Positions 8,101-14,968 of a DNA stretch of 30,620 nt are shown in pieces; position 1 is the stretch's first letter, and every line of letters starts with the position of its first letter. The DNA comes from Waddliaceae bacterium. Its GTDB lineage: Bacteria; Chlamydiota; Chlamydiia; Chlamydiales; GCA-2709385. A program made the position numbers and the translations under genes. The stretch covers positions 1-30,620 of the forward strand of contig PAQS01000042.1 in the NCBI GenBank assembly GCA_002709385.1. The letters are read 5' to 3'. The notes under the pieces were generated by a model that was not told the origin of the DNA, made no database searches, and saw nothing but the letters and a program-made list of their open reading frames with translations.

Positions 8101-10814
8101 TTCCTCATAAAAAACTGACGGTTTGTACTGGACCTTCCGGCTCAGGAAAAAGCTCTTTTGCTTTTGATACTGTGTATGCAGAGGGACAACGCCGCTACAT
8201 CGAGTCACTCTCACCTTACGCTCGTCAATTTGTAAAACAAATGCCTAAGCCAAAGTGTGAACATGTTGAAGGGCTATTTCCTGCCATCGCCATTGAACAG
8301 AAAATTCACGCAGGAAATCCCCGTAGTACAGTAGGTACTATGACAGAAATTTACGACTATCTTCGTATTCTATGGGCTAGGTTAGGAATAGCTTATTGTC
8401 CTGATACAGGAGAAGTGATTCAAGCGATTAGTAAAGATCATGTAGTTGACCGTATCATGTCTCTAGATGACGGAGAACGCTTACACATTCTTGCTCCTAT
8501 TTCTCTTAGAAAACAAGATTCATTCCAAGAAATCATTACTCGCTTTCAAAGACAGGGTTTTTTACGCATTCGCCTGAACGGTGAGATCAAAGAACTTGAT
8601 CAGGAAATCGCATTTGATCGAAGAAGAAAGAATGAACTTTGTCTCGTTGTAGATCGTCTCAAACTCAACTCTAGTATGAAAATGCGGGTTGCAGAGGCAG
8701 TGGAAACTGCTTCTGAAATGGGAAAAAATCAACTCATTGTCATGAGAGATAAAGGTGATTTATCTTTTAACTTAGCGTTTTCTGTTGAAAGTACAGGTAA
8801 ATCTTACCCTGAAATTGTTCCTCGCTCATTTGCTTTTAATGTAGCTGAAGGAATGTGTATGGACTGCCAAGGCTTAGGCTATCAATACGGAGCAGACATT
8901 ACAAAAAATTCTGATTTGATGCACTACAACGTCATTGGTCTTCTTCATATTTTGATGAATATCAGTAATGAAAACACAATCGAACTTTTAGAGTTTGTTT
9001 TAGATCAGCATGAAATTAGCCTATTCGATTCACTTCGTAGCCTAAATGAAAAACAAATGCGCTATCTTATGCATGGAGCTAAAGATGGAGAAATTTTAGA
9101 ACTTGATAATGGCCTCAAATTCCATTGGCAAGGTATCAATGCCACTTTAGCAAAATTAGGAAAAGTCTCCCATAGTGAACTCAAACAAAGAATCATCCCT
9201 CTTTTAGATGAAATTGAATGCTTTTCATGTAAAGGTTCTCGACTCAATAAACTAGCAAGTAGTGTCCAACTTAAAAACTGCACGATTGGCGACTTTTGTA
9301 CATGGCCTATTTCAAAATGCCTACAATTCATTGAAAAACTCACTCTTCCCAAAGAAGAAAAAAAACTCCTAGAAGAGGTGCAGAGACAGTGCGTACAGAG
9401 ACTAACGTTCCTTAATGAAGTTGGTTTGGACTACATGTCATTAAATCGTAGCGCCCCAACTTTAAGTGGCGGCGAAACGCAACGTATACGACTTGCCCGC
9501 CAATTAGGTACTCATTTAACAGGCGTTCTTTATGTCTTAGATGAACCGACAATTGGTTTGCACCCTAGAGATAACGATCGGCTCAATAAAGCTCTTAATA
9601 AACTAAAAGAGCTAGGCAATACGTTGCTTATGGTTGAACACGATCCTATGTCAGTTCTTTGCGCAGACTACCTTGTTGACTTTGGCCCTGAAGCAGGAAA
9701 AAATGGAGGCCACGTAAGCGCTTCTGGAACAATTAAACAAATTTTAAAAAACAAGAACAGTCTTTCAGGACAATATCTCAGTGGCAAAAAGCAAATTCCA
9801 ATACCTAAAAAACGTCGATCTTCTGATGGCCCTTGTTTAACAATAAACAAAGCCAAAATTCATAACTTAAAATATCTTTCTGCCAAAATTCCCCTATCCA
9901 GCTTTGTTTGTATCAGTGGTGTCTCCGGATCCGGTAAGTCTACACTCCTTCACCAAGTGATTCGCCCAGCTGTTGAACGAGGCATTCACTACGCTGATTC
10001 TATTGATCTAGGATACGCAAAAGTAGAAGGTATTGAACAGATTGAACAACTTATCTCTATTGATCAAAATCCTATTGGCACAACAAAACGATCTAATGTG
10101 GGAACCTATTCCGATATTCTTCCATTGATTCGTGAATTTTACGCAAGTTTACCCGAAGCACGTAAACTCGGTTTAGAACCCAAACACTTTAGCTATAACC
10201 ATCGCAGAGGAATGTGCACCAACTGCTATGGCTTAGGATACAAACAAGTAGAAATGCATTTTCTCCCCCCTGTCAAAGTCACTTGTGATCAGTGCCATGG
10301 CATGCGACTCAATACTTTGAGCCTAACAGTATTGTATGCAGGAAAATCCTTCGGCGAAATTCTGCAACTTACCGTAAAAGAGGCAAGAAAGCTGTTTGAA
10401 AATCATTCTCGTATTTGTAAACGCCTAGATGTTCTACTTTCTGTAGGGCTAGATTATTTACAACTAGGACAAGGAATGGCCACTTTATCGGGAGGAGAGG
10501 CACAAAGAATTAAACTTAGCCGAGAACTCAGTAAGCGATCTCAAGGAAAAACTCTTTATCTTCTAGATGAACCTAGTACAGGACTTCATAGTGAAGATAT
10601 TGTTAAATTACTTGATGTACTACATAAGCTTGTGAAAAAAGGAAATACTGTTGTTGTAATTGAACACAATATGGACGTCATTAAGAACGCCGATTTTGTT
10701 TTGGATTTAGGACCAGATGCAGGTGAAAAAGGTGGTGAATTGATCGCACAAGGAACTCCAGAAAAAATTCAGTCTTCTAAGAATTCTTGGACAGGCTACT
10801 ATCTAAATTTTTAG
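5154..10814 (+). CDS. uvrA: Tandem-fused excinuclease ABC subunit A (double UvrA)
   Basis: UvrA is the damage-recognition ATPase of nucleotide excision repair. It works with UvrB and UvrC in the cytoplasm. Usual UvrA is about 940 aa with two ABC ATPases. This frame is 1886 aa and holds two complete UvrA copies, hence four ABC units. Walker A sites (SGSGKS) lie near residues 38, 647, 996 and 1592. LSGGE signatures lie near 489, 828, 1436 and 1777. Each half has its CxxC zinc pairs, for example CDQC and CPDC in the first half, CMDC and CFSC in the second, and CRNC/CSVC and CTNC/CDQC in the C-terminal zinc fingers. Halves join near residue 945. The two copies are clearly diverged, so this is not an assembly duplication. 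Double UvrA proteins are known from Chlamydiae. The ATG is preceded by a weak ribosome binding site. A hairpin terminator follows. Confidence 0.95.
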   Translation: MHVKEKIELKNVRVHNLQSVDLSLNPNELIVFTGVSGSGKSSLAFDTIHVEGQRRYVESLSHYARRYMGDLPKPDVELVSGLSPTISIEQKTAGRNPRSTVGTLTGLYDYLRVLYARVAIPHCPISGEAVKPQSRERIIRTVQLLPEKSKIFVFSPYAKERKGEFKDDFQDLLRKGFTKVRIDGDLCDLEEEPKLDGSVDHTIDVVIDRIIVREDNHSRIAEAITQALDLGKGVCSVYDADTKKETLYSTHAYSAKSNQYYASLDPQDFSFNSPNGMCDQCNGLGYVQSFDLDLVIDSEKSISEDCCSIASSCSTVRYGNIYRNLAEIYGFSLETPWKKLSEKARKVFLHGTTKKWTLMNFIHPIKGSSWTDRVRWRGVLYEAMSRYAEATSDTYRRKAEKLMSEQLCPDCKGGRLKPYPAAALLGKKSISELTKMSIAEAAAFLQKLELKGNDALIADEVLKEIQERLRFLLNVGLHYLSLDRGAPTLSGGEAQRVRLASQIGCGLVGVTYILDEPSIGLHPRDNKKLIQTLLELRNMGNTVIVVEHDEETMLAADRVVDFGPGPGVNGGKVVANGTLKSLLRTKHSITGDYLSGKKQITIPKKRRKIGKELIKVKGAQHNNLKNIDVEIPCACFIGVTGVSGSGKSSLISDILYPALAEKLHQSEQKAGKHKSISGVKHIDKVIAIDQTPIGRNPRSNPGTYIKLFDEIRTLFSQLPESQARGYKVGRFSFNVKEGSCRNCDGMGMVRVDMDFMESAWIPCSVCKERRFDSETLSVLYKGKNIYDVLEMSVDRAYDFFQNIPKLAHKLHVLQRVGMGYIKIGQASTTLSGGEAQRIKLAKELVRPASGKTLYILDEPTTGLHFHDIQFLLSVLQELVDRGNTVLVIEHNMDVIKVADHLIDLGPEGGDEGGTLVATGSPDKLAKMNTPTGEALREVLYPDYETRIAEIQSRSTKTVKTKGLQSISISGAEQNNLKRINVEIPHKKLTVCTGPSGSGKSSFAFDTVYAEGQRRYIESLSPYARQFVKQMPKPKCEHVEGLFPAIAIEQKIHAGNPRSTVGTMTEIYDYLRILWARLGIAYCPDTGEVIQAISKDHVVDRIMSLDDGERLHILAPISLRKQDSFQEIITRFQRQGFLRIRLNGEIKELDQEIAFDRRRKNELCLVVDRLKLNSSMKMRVAEAVETASEMGKNQLIVMRDKGDLSFNLAFSVESTGKSYPEIVPRSFAFNVAEGMCMDCQGLGYQYGADITKNSDLMHYNVIGLLHILMNISNENTIELLEFVLDQHEISLFDSLRSLNEKQMRYLMHGAKDGEILELDNGLKFHWQGINATLAKLGKVSHSELKQRIIPLLDEIECFSCKGSRLNKLASSVQLKNCTIGDFCTWPISKCLQFIEKLTLPKEEKKLLEEVQRQCVQRLTFLNEVGLDYMSLNRSAPTLSGGETQRIRLARQLGTHLTGVLYVLDEPTIGLHPRDNDRLNKALNKLKELGNTLLMVEHDPMSVLCADYLVDFGPEAGKNGGHVSASGTIKQILKNKNSLSGQYLSGKKQIPIPKKRRSSDGPCLTINKAKIHNLKYLSAKIPLSSFVCISGVSGSGKSTLLHQVIRPAVERGIHYADSIDLGYAKVEGIEQIEQLISIDQNPIGTTKRSNVGTYSDILPLIREFYASLPEARKLGLEPKHFSYNHRRGMCTNCYGLGYKQVEMHFLPPVKVTCDQCHGMRLNTLSLTVLYAGKSFGEILQLTVKEARKLFENHSRICKRLDVLLSVGLDYLQLGQGMATLSGGEAQRIKLSRELSKRSQGKTLYLLDEPSTGLHSEDIVKLLDVLHKLVKKGNTVVVIEHNMDVIKNADFVLDLGPDAGEKGGELIAQGTPEKIQSSKNSWTGYYLNF

Positions 10815-10835
10815 ATTTTGAAAAATAAAGCGCTT

Positions 10836-10871
10836 CCAGATCTTGCAAATACAATAATTTGTAAGATCTGG
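10836..10871. terminator. Bidirectional terminator hairpin after uvrA
   Basis: CCAGATCTTGCAAAT (10836-10850) pairs with 10857-10871 over 15 bp, with one G-T wobble and a 6-nt loop. It lies between the converging ends of uvrA and the 86-aa gene, so it can serve both. On the minus strand a T-rich stretch follows within about 10 nt. Confidence 0.65.
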
Positions 10872-10878
10872 TGTTTCA

Positions 10879-11139
10879 CTAAGAATATAATCGTCCGCTA
10901 AATGCATGCATAACAAGACCTGTTATCCCTACAGCGACACTCCCGCTGAATAAAGCTCCTGCCATAGCTGAAGCAGCTATTACCCTTGAAGCAACAGGCA
11001 TTACTCCTGATCCAAAGTATAAAACGCCGATTGCAGAAGCTCCAGCAATCACTGTAGATGATCCTGCATTAATGGCTATGTTTACAGCAGGCGTAAAGTC
11101 AAAGCGTCCACCTCTTTCTGGAAAAAACTCGATACACAT
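10879..11139 (-). CDS. Small hydrophobic protein, 86 aa, two membrane segments
   Basis: This protein is not recognised. It is rich in Gly, Ala, Ser and Val, with two adjacent hydrophobic stretches (about residues 27-50 and 52-79) separated by a short polar turn (ASR). That gives a membrane hairpin with a 20-residue N-terminal polar segment. The start is well supported: AAAGGAG lies 5-6 nt before the ATG, and a promoter-like pair (TTGACT, 17 nt, TATGAG) sits about 40-65 nt upstream. A hairpin terminator lies just past the stop, so it appears to be a single-gene transcript. The paired hydrophobic layout recalls small chlamydial inclusion-membrane (Inc) proteins and also holin-like proteins. Neither can be decided from the sequence. 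Confidence 0.7.
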   Translation of the reverse strand: MCIEFFPERGGRFDFTPAVNIAINAGSSTVIAGASAIGVLYFGSGVMPVASRVIAASAMAGALFSGSVAVGITGLVMHAFSGRLYS

Positions 11140-11176
11140 AAAAACTCCTTTTTATGAATGTGTAAAAGAAAAAGCA

Positions 11177-11205
11177 CTCATATATTCATGGGAGCGAAAA
11201 GTCAA
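11177..11205 (-). promoter_or_regulatory. Candidate promoter for the 86-aa gene
   Basis: On the minus strand, TTGACT (11205-11200) and TATGAG (11182-11177) are 17 nt apart. The predicted 5' leader is about 30 nt, followed by a strong AAAGGAG ribosome binding site. Confidence 0.4.
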
Positions 11206-11333
11206 GATATAAGAAAGAAATTTTATATGTTATTTTTTTAAAATTTTTATTTACATAATCACAAGAAGCTTCCTTTAATGACAGTACATGCCTAATGCGT
11301 ACTAATGTTGTACTCAGTGTACTTAAATTTGAT

Positions 11334-11340
11334 AAGGAGG
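11334..11340 (+). promoter_or_regulatory. Shine-Dalgarno AAGGAGG deciding the start at 11346
   Basis: A near-perfect AAGGAGG lies 5 nt before the ATG at 11346. It shows that the longer open frame reaching back to 11295 is not the translated start. Confidence 0.75.
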
Positions 11341-11345
11341 CTCTC

Positions 11346-11888
11346 ATGTCTTTATCTATTTCCTCATCTAGCGTAGAAATTACGTTGGACACATTCAAAA
11401 CAAGCAAAACAGCTTGTGATTGTGAAACCATTCTCTGCGATCTAAAAAAAGCTTTCAATGATCCAAACTTAAGTTTTAATCAAAAGCTAAAAAAATCTGA
11501 ACAAGCAATAGCTGAATCACAAGAACTACCTTATGAAGAACAAGCAAAAATACGCCTTTGTATATTTTTTTACTTTTCTTATCGAATCATTGAATGTAAA
11601 GAGGAGCTCGCAAGTCAAAAAAGTTTTCATGAAATTCATCGCATAATGAAGTGCTTGAATAGCTGTGTAAGCCAGAAACTCATCCTTTTTGTTGGTTTTC
11701 ATGATTACACTTTACCTTTAGTTCAAGGAGTTCTTCCAGAGCTTCAAGCAGCTCCTTATCAAGCGATCACCATTTTAAATGAAGTCGCTAAGGATGAAAA
11801 TTCACGCTTATTCAAAAAACACAAAAAAGATTTTACTTACATCTATGATACTTTGGCGGACGAAATTGATCTCATTCGTAATAGCTAG
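11346..11888 (+). CDS. Hypothetical protein, 180 aa
   Basis: The product is not recognised. The ATG at 11346 is chosen because a strong AAGGAGG precedes it by 5 nt. The N-terminus is rich in Ser and Thr (MSLSISSSSVEITLDTF) and has no signal peptide. The rest is mostly helical and charged, with cysteines at several positions and an amphipathic middle (IRLCIFFYFSYRIIECKEEL). A Ser-rich, non-cleaved N-terminus on a helical protein would fit a type III secretion substrate or an effector chaperone, but this is inference. Its 3' end overlaps the front of the DUF192 lipoprotein gene, so the two are probably translated from one mRNA. Confidence 0.65.
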   Translation: MSLSISSSSVEITLDTFKTSKTACDCETILCDLKKAFNDPNLSFNQKLKKSEQAIAESQELPYEEQAKIRLCIFFYFSYRIIECKEELASQKSFHEIHRIMKCLNSCVSQKLILFVGFHDYTLPLVQGVLPELQAAPYQAITILNEVAKDENSRLFKKHKKDFTYIYDTLADEIDLIRNS

Positions 11889-12438
11889 AGCTAGGTTTTG
11901 GCAAAAATACAGAAGAGCGCTTATTGTCGCTCTTCTGTGTTTCACTTCTACAGCTTGCAAATCAGAAGAAAAAAAAGATCAAATACCTCTTGCGCAAGCG
12001 CCCGTCACGCATCTACGTAGCACTTCTGAACTACAATGGGGACTCATGGGCATAAAAAAATTAGACCCCGAACGAGTGTTTCTTTTTCATCTAGATCATA
12101 CACGCTACGCACGTGTATGGATGTTTAATGTTTTTGTGGATCTCAGCGCTGCCTTTATTGATAAAAATGGAGTCATCACCGAAATACATCACTTAAAAAG
12201 TTATCCAGAAAAAATGGACCCCAAAAGACCAATCAAAAAATGGGATGATTTTCAATTATATCCTCTGAATGACCCAATCATTACATTTTTCCATAATGAA
12301 AGTATTGCTTCTAAAAACAAAGTGGATTTTATACTAGAAACTCCACCTAACTGGTTTCAAGAAAACAATATTAAAACAGGAGACTTTATCAAACTAAACA
12401 AAAATAAAAACCTTCTCTATTTTTATTCCAATCATTGA
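11845..12438 (+). CDS. DUF192-family probable lipoprotein
   Basis: The C-terminal 150 residues match the DUF192 pattern. QWGLMGIKKLDPERVFLF corresponds to the family's GLM...GMLF block, and RVWMFNVFVDLSAAFIDKNG corresponds to WMKNT..PLDI.FID..G. Members are small, usually exported beta-rich proteins of unknown biochemical role. A basic segment (RARFWQKYRR), a hydrophobic core (ALIVALLCF) and TSTAC suggest a lipoprotein signal with Cys near residue 38. The lipobox is loose because Ser sits where Leu is usual. The start is uncertain. ATG 11845 and TTG 11866 both overlap the end of the 180-aa gene, and no good ribosome binding site marks either. A more distal ATG at 11779 is less likely because it would place the signal sequence far inside the protein. 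Confidence 0.7.
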   Translation: MILWRTKLISFVIARARFWQKYRRALIVALLCFTSTACKSEEKKDQIPLAQAPVTHLRSTSELQWGLMGIKKLDPERVFLFHLDHTRYARVWMFNVFVDLSAAFIDKNGVITEIHHLKSYPEKMDPKRPIKKWDDFQLYPLNDPIITFFHNESIASKNKVDFILETPPNWFQENNIKTGDFIKLNKNKNLLYFYSNH

Positions 12439-12464
12439 TACATATCATCAATTTTTCATATAAT
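12435..12464 (+). promoter_or_regulatory. Promoter for the 12498 operon
   Basis: TTGATA (12435-12440) and TATAAT (12459-12464) are 18 nt apart, close to the primary sigma consensus. The predicted leader is about 27 nt. The -35 overlaps the stop codon of the DUF192 gene and a weak hairpin (ATTGAT/ATCAAT) followed by five T residues. One transcript may therefore end where the next begins. Confidence 0.55.
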
Positions 12465-12497
12465 AGATATTCGTAAAATTGTCTTAGGTCTTAATAG

Positions 12498-12860
12498 ATG
12501 ATTAAAAAAAATAAAGAAGCTAGTACAAGTAGCCGCATCAGTAAAGGTGTTTTTTTAATCGGTCTTTCTCTTGTTTTATGGACTCAGTTGTGGTGGCCAG
12601 GTATTGCAATTGCCGGATTAGTTGCTTTGTGGACAGGGCAAATTCTCGATAAAAATTACAAAGATGCAAATGTTTCCATGCTAATTATTTTTGCAATTTT
12701 AATTTCTCTTACAGGAAGTATTAGCTGGCGAATCATCATTGCTGCAGTTCTTGCTATTAAAGGAATGAGTCTAATTTTTGGAAAAAATATCCCATTAAAA
12801 GCGGCAAAGTCAGTTAAAGCTGAAGTAGATGTTGAAGTTGTAAAAGCACACAACTTGTAG
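12498..12860 (+). CDS. Small membrane protein, 120 aa, about four TM segments
   Basis: The product is not recognised. A short basic N-terminus is followed by hydrophobic segments at about residues 17-32, 33-50, 58-74 and 76-95, and a C-terminal tail (about 25 residues) rich in Lys and Val. The WWPGIAIAGLVALWTGQIL segment resembles the LiaF/DUF5668-type membrane repeat (WWP.. followed by GL..L), but the match is too short to assign. The gene has its own well-formed promoter upstream (TTGATA/TATAAT) and is followed after only 29 nt by the proline-rich gene. It probably leads a three-gene transcript reaching 14964. Confidence 0.65.
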   Translation: MIKKNKEASTSSRISKGVFLIGLSLVLWTQLWWPGIAIAGLVALWTGQILDKNYKDANVSMLIIFAILISLTGSISWRIIIAAVLAIKGMSLIFGKNIPLKAAKSVKAEVDVEVVKAHNL

Positions 12861-12889
12861 AATAAAACAAGAAGCGCGGTAAAAAATCC

Positions 12890-14290
12890 ATGCCATTTGA
12901 CTTGTTTTCAAATAATTGGGGACCCATAGAAGAGGCAAGACATGTCTCTTTTAAAGACGACCCCAATTATGCAGCTCACGCAAAATATTTAGAAGAAGCA
13001 GGCTATGGTCCTGATGACTATTGGGATATGCCTAGTGCTAGCCGCTTCATGCTATTTATGCCAATAGATAAAATCACTGCTTTTACTTCTCCCTTGAATC
13101 AAGCGATAAGTATTATCGCTGCGTGGGCTTTAAATTCAGAACAAAAAGAGCAGAAGCACGTAAATCAAGCGCCTCTGATTATCGCACCGACTCAACCTTC
13201 ACTAGATACTTTTGCTCTAGCTGCTCCCCCTCTCCAAAAGACAAACTCCTTCAATCTATACGAACACTATAAAATTACCACATATGAACCTAAAGACTCT
13301 TTCGCTCTTAAACATGATGTTTTATGGCTGAACCCTTCTCAAAAAATTATAGAAACAGAACCAGCTTCACTTTCATACTCTCCGACACAAACTGTTATTC
13401 CCTCTTACATTGAACACCCTTATTTATCTTTTTTATATAACCCTTTACTTACACTGCCACCAACAGAACTTATTGATCTCAACAAAGATCTTCGTTTTGA
13501 CCCCAAAATCATCGAAATAGCAAACAGTACTCTGCTGAATCCCCCCCCGATTACTCAAAAAAAGACTTCAAAACCTAAGATTCTTCCTTTTCATGAACAA
13601 ACAACACCTTTTGACTCTACTGCTTTAGAGACCTCACCTACTGAACCTAATTTTTCTACCCCTGAAAAGAAAATACAAGAAATTCACCCACTTCTTTTAC
13701 CTGCTCCTCCTAAAACTATTGATCTGAAAAATGACGCTCGTATGGATCCTGAGTTAATTCAGGAAAGCAATCGTCAAGAGCTAGAAAAACAAGTAAAAGA
13801 AAAAAAAATAAAAAGTTCTGCTGTTACGACTTCTTCACCGCCGCCGCCTCCACCTAACCCCGGAACTAACAAAGAACAGGATCCTCCACCGCCTAAACCT
13901 GAAGCAAAAAATACTCATGAGATCAGTCCACTTAATGGAAACAATCTTGTAGCAGGCTCACCAGGCGGCGAGCCACCAGGCGGACCTAGTGCCGGTACTG
14001 GAGTGGAAGACGAGGACAATAAAAAGAAAAAAGAAAACAAAAAACAAAAAACAAATTCGCCAAATAGTCCAAATGGCCCCTGGAATTTATTTGGTGATGA
14101 ATTGCAAAAGACATGGAATATGATTTCCGATATTTTGCGAAAAAATTGGGCAACCCTTCATCTACTTGATACATGGGATCGTGAATGGGAAGACAAAGAT
14201 GAATTTGAAGATATGACGATATATCTTCACGGCCTTGATCCTGATGAAGTCATTACAAATATAGATGTTACCTATAGAGAAGAGAGATAA
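12890..14290 (+). CDS. Proline-rich protein, 466 aa, candidate secreted effector
   Basis: No known family is recognised. The layout is clear. The N-terminal 95 residues may be folded, with a hydrophobic stretch (SPLNQAISIIAAWAL). Residues about 95-300 are low-complexity and Pro/Thr-rich, with a duplicated unit: IDLNKDLRFDP at 195 and IDLKNDARMDP at 277, each after a Leu/Pro-rich lead-in. A basic stretch comes next, then PPPPPP near 317 and PPPPKPE about 15 residues later, then a Gly/Pro segment and a Lys-rich linker. The Trp- and acid-rich C-terminal domain (about 395-466) may be folded. There is no signal peptide. Polyproline next to disordered repeats is typical of proteins that bind SH3, WW or profilin, and chlamydial TarP also has a proline-rich segment. 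An effector role is inference. The next gene begins 2 nt after the stop. Confidence 0.7.
   Translation: MPFDLFSNNWGPIEEARHVSFKDDPNYAAHAKYLEEAGYGPDDYWDMPSASRFMLFMPIDKITAFTSPLNQAISIIAAWALNSEQKEQKHVNQAPLIIAPTQPSLDTFALAAPPLQKTNSFNLYEHYKITTYEPKDSFALKHDVLWLNPSQKIIETEPASLSYSPTQTVIPSYIEHPYLSFLYNPLLTLPPTELIDLNKDLRFDPKIIEIANSTLLNPPPITQKKTSKPKILPFHEQTTPFDSTALETSPTEPNFSTPEKKIQEIHPLLLPAPPKTIDLKNDARMDPELIQESNRQELEKQVKEKKIKSSAVTTSSPPPPPPNPGTNKEQDPPPPKPEAKNTHEISPLNGNNLVAGSPGGEPPGGPSAGTGVEDEDNKKKKENKKQKTNSPNSPNGPWNLFGDELQKTWNMISDILRKNWATLHLLDTWDREWEDKDEFEDMTIYLHGLDPDEVITNIDVTYREER
13541..13548 (+). repeat. C8 homopolymer inside the proline-rich gene
   Basis: Eight consecutive C residues encode part of LLNPPPITQ. 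A nine-A run lies further on at 13800-13808. Both could slip during replication or transcription and shift the frame. Confidence 0.5.
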
Positions 14291-14292
14291 CT

Positions 14293-14964
14293 ATGTCGAT
14301 AGAATTTCCAACTGTTTTACCAGATTTAGGCTGGATAGCTCCCACTCCAATTTTCGGAGCACAAGATTATACAGCTACAGGAGACCCTTCTCTCTCTGAT
14401 ACATTGAATGAATGGATGAAAACAGCAGCTAAAACTCTTCTATGGGGCGGGGGATCGGTTGTATTCGCAGGAGGCTTATATGCAACAAAAGATATTTGGG
14501 TCCCCATTACAACAACATTAATCACTGTAGTTGGTATGCCCTTAGTTTTTAACTGCACACGTAAAGTATTCAATGGTAAACCAGTAAAACGAGAGCAGAC
14601 TCCACCCATTATCAACATCACTCTTGCACGCCCTAACGGGGAAAATGTAACAGAACTTGCATTGCCTTCAAACTCCAGTAACCCTGTTAAAGCACAAACA
14701 CAAACCCCCAAAGAACAAGTAGAAACTGGTGGCGGACGTATTCCCTTGGTTCCTTGGTATGAAATCAACGATGGCTGGCCAAGTGGAGATCCTTGTCACG
14801 GATACCATTATCGCCTTCAAGAACCTGCTTCACATGAATTACCAATGGGAGAAACCCCAGAATCTATGCGTGAATACAGCCATGGTCAAGGACGAGGAAC
14901 CCTCACAGAAAACCCGAATGATGAATTCGATTTTGGACCAAGTATTCCAGGTTCGCTCATTTAA
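14293..14964 (+). CDS. Inc-like bilobed membrane protein, 223 aa
   Basis: Two hydrophobic segments (about residues 47-65, with WGGGSVVFAGGLY, and 68-87, with WVPITTTLITVVGMPLVF) are separated by a turn of a few residues (ATKD). The flanking regions are polar: 45 residues before and about 135 after, and the latter is rich in Pro, Gly and Asn and probably disordered. This bilobed hairpin with cytosol-facing ends is the hallmark layout of chlamydial inclusion-membrane proteins, which leave through the type III system. Sequence identity to any named Inc was not recognised, so the call rests on architecture alone. It begins 2 nt after the proline-rich gene's stop, so the two are translationally linked. 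A repeat element follows directly. Confidence 0.6.
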   Translation: MSIEFPTVLPDLGWIAPTPIFGAQDYTATGDPSLSDTLNEWMKTAAKTLLWGGGSVVFAGGLYATKDIWVPITTTLITVVGMPLVFNCTRKVFNGKPVKREQTPPIINITLARPNGENVTELALPSNSSNPVKAQTQTPKEQVETGGGRIPLVPWYEINDGWPSGDPCHGYHYRLQEPASHELPMGETPESMREYSHGQGRGTLTENPNDEFDFGPSIPGSLI

Positions 14965-14968
14965 ACCT

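Noticed and set aside
9062-9352. A 96-aa minus-strand frame inside uvrA
   Set aside because: It is a shadow of a strongly conserved coding region, with no ribosome binding site.
5154-10814. The double UvrA as an assembly or duplication artefact
   Set aside because: The two halves differ throughout, including their zinc fingers and linkers, and such fusions are known in Chlamydiae.
11295-11345. An upstream start for the 180-aa gene
   Set aside because: The AAGGAGG 5 nt before the ATG at 11346 clearly marks the downstream start.
14367-14768. A 133-aa minus-strand open frame
   Set aside because: It lies wholly within the 223-aa plus-strand gene, which has better composition and tight coupling to its upstream gene.
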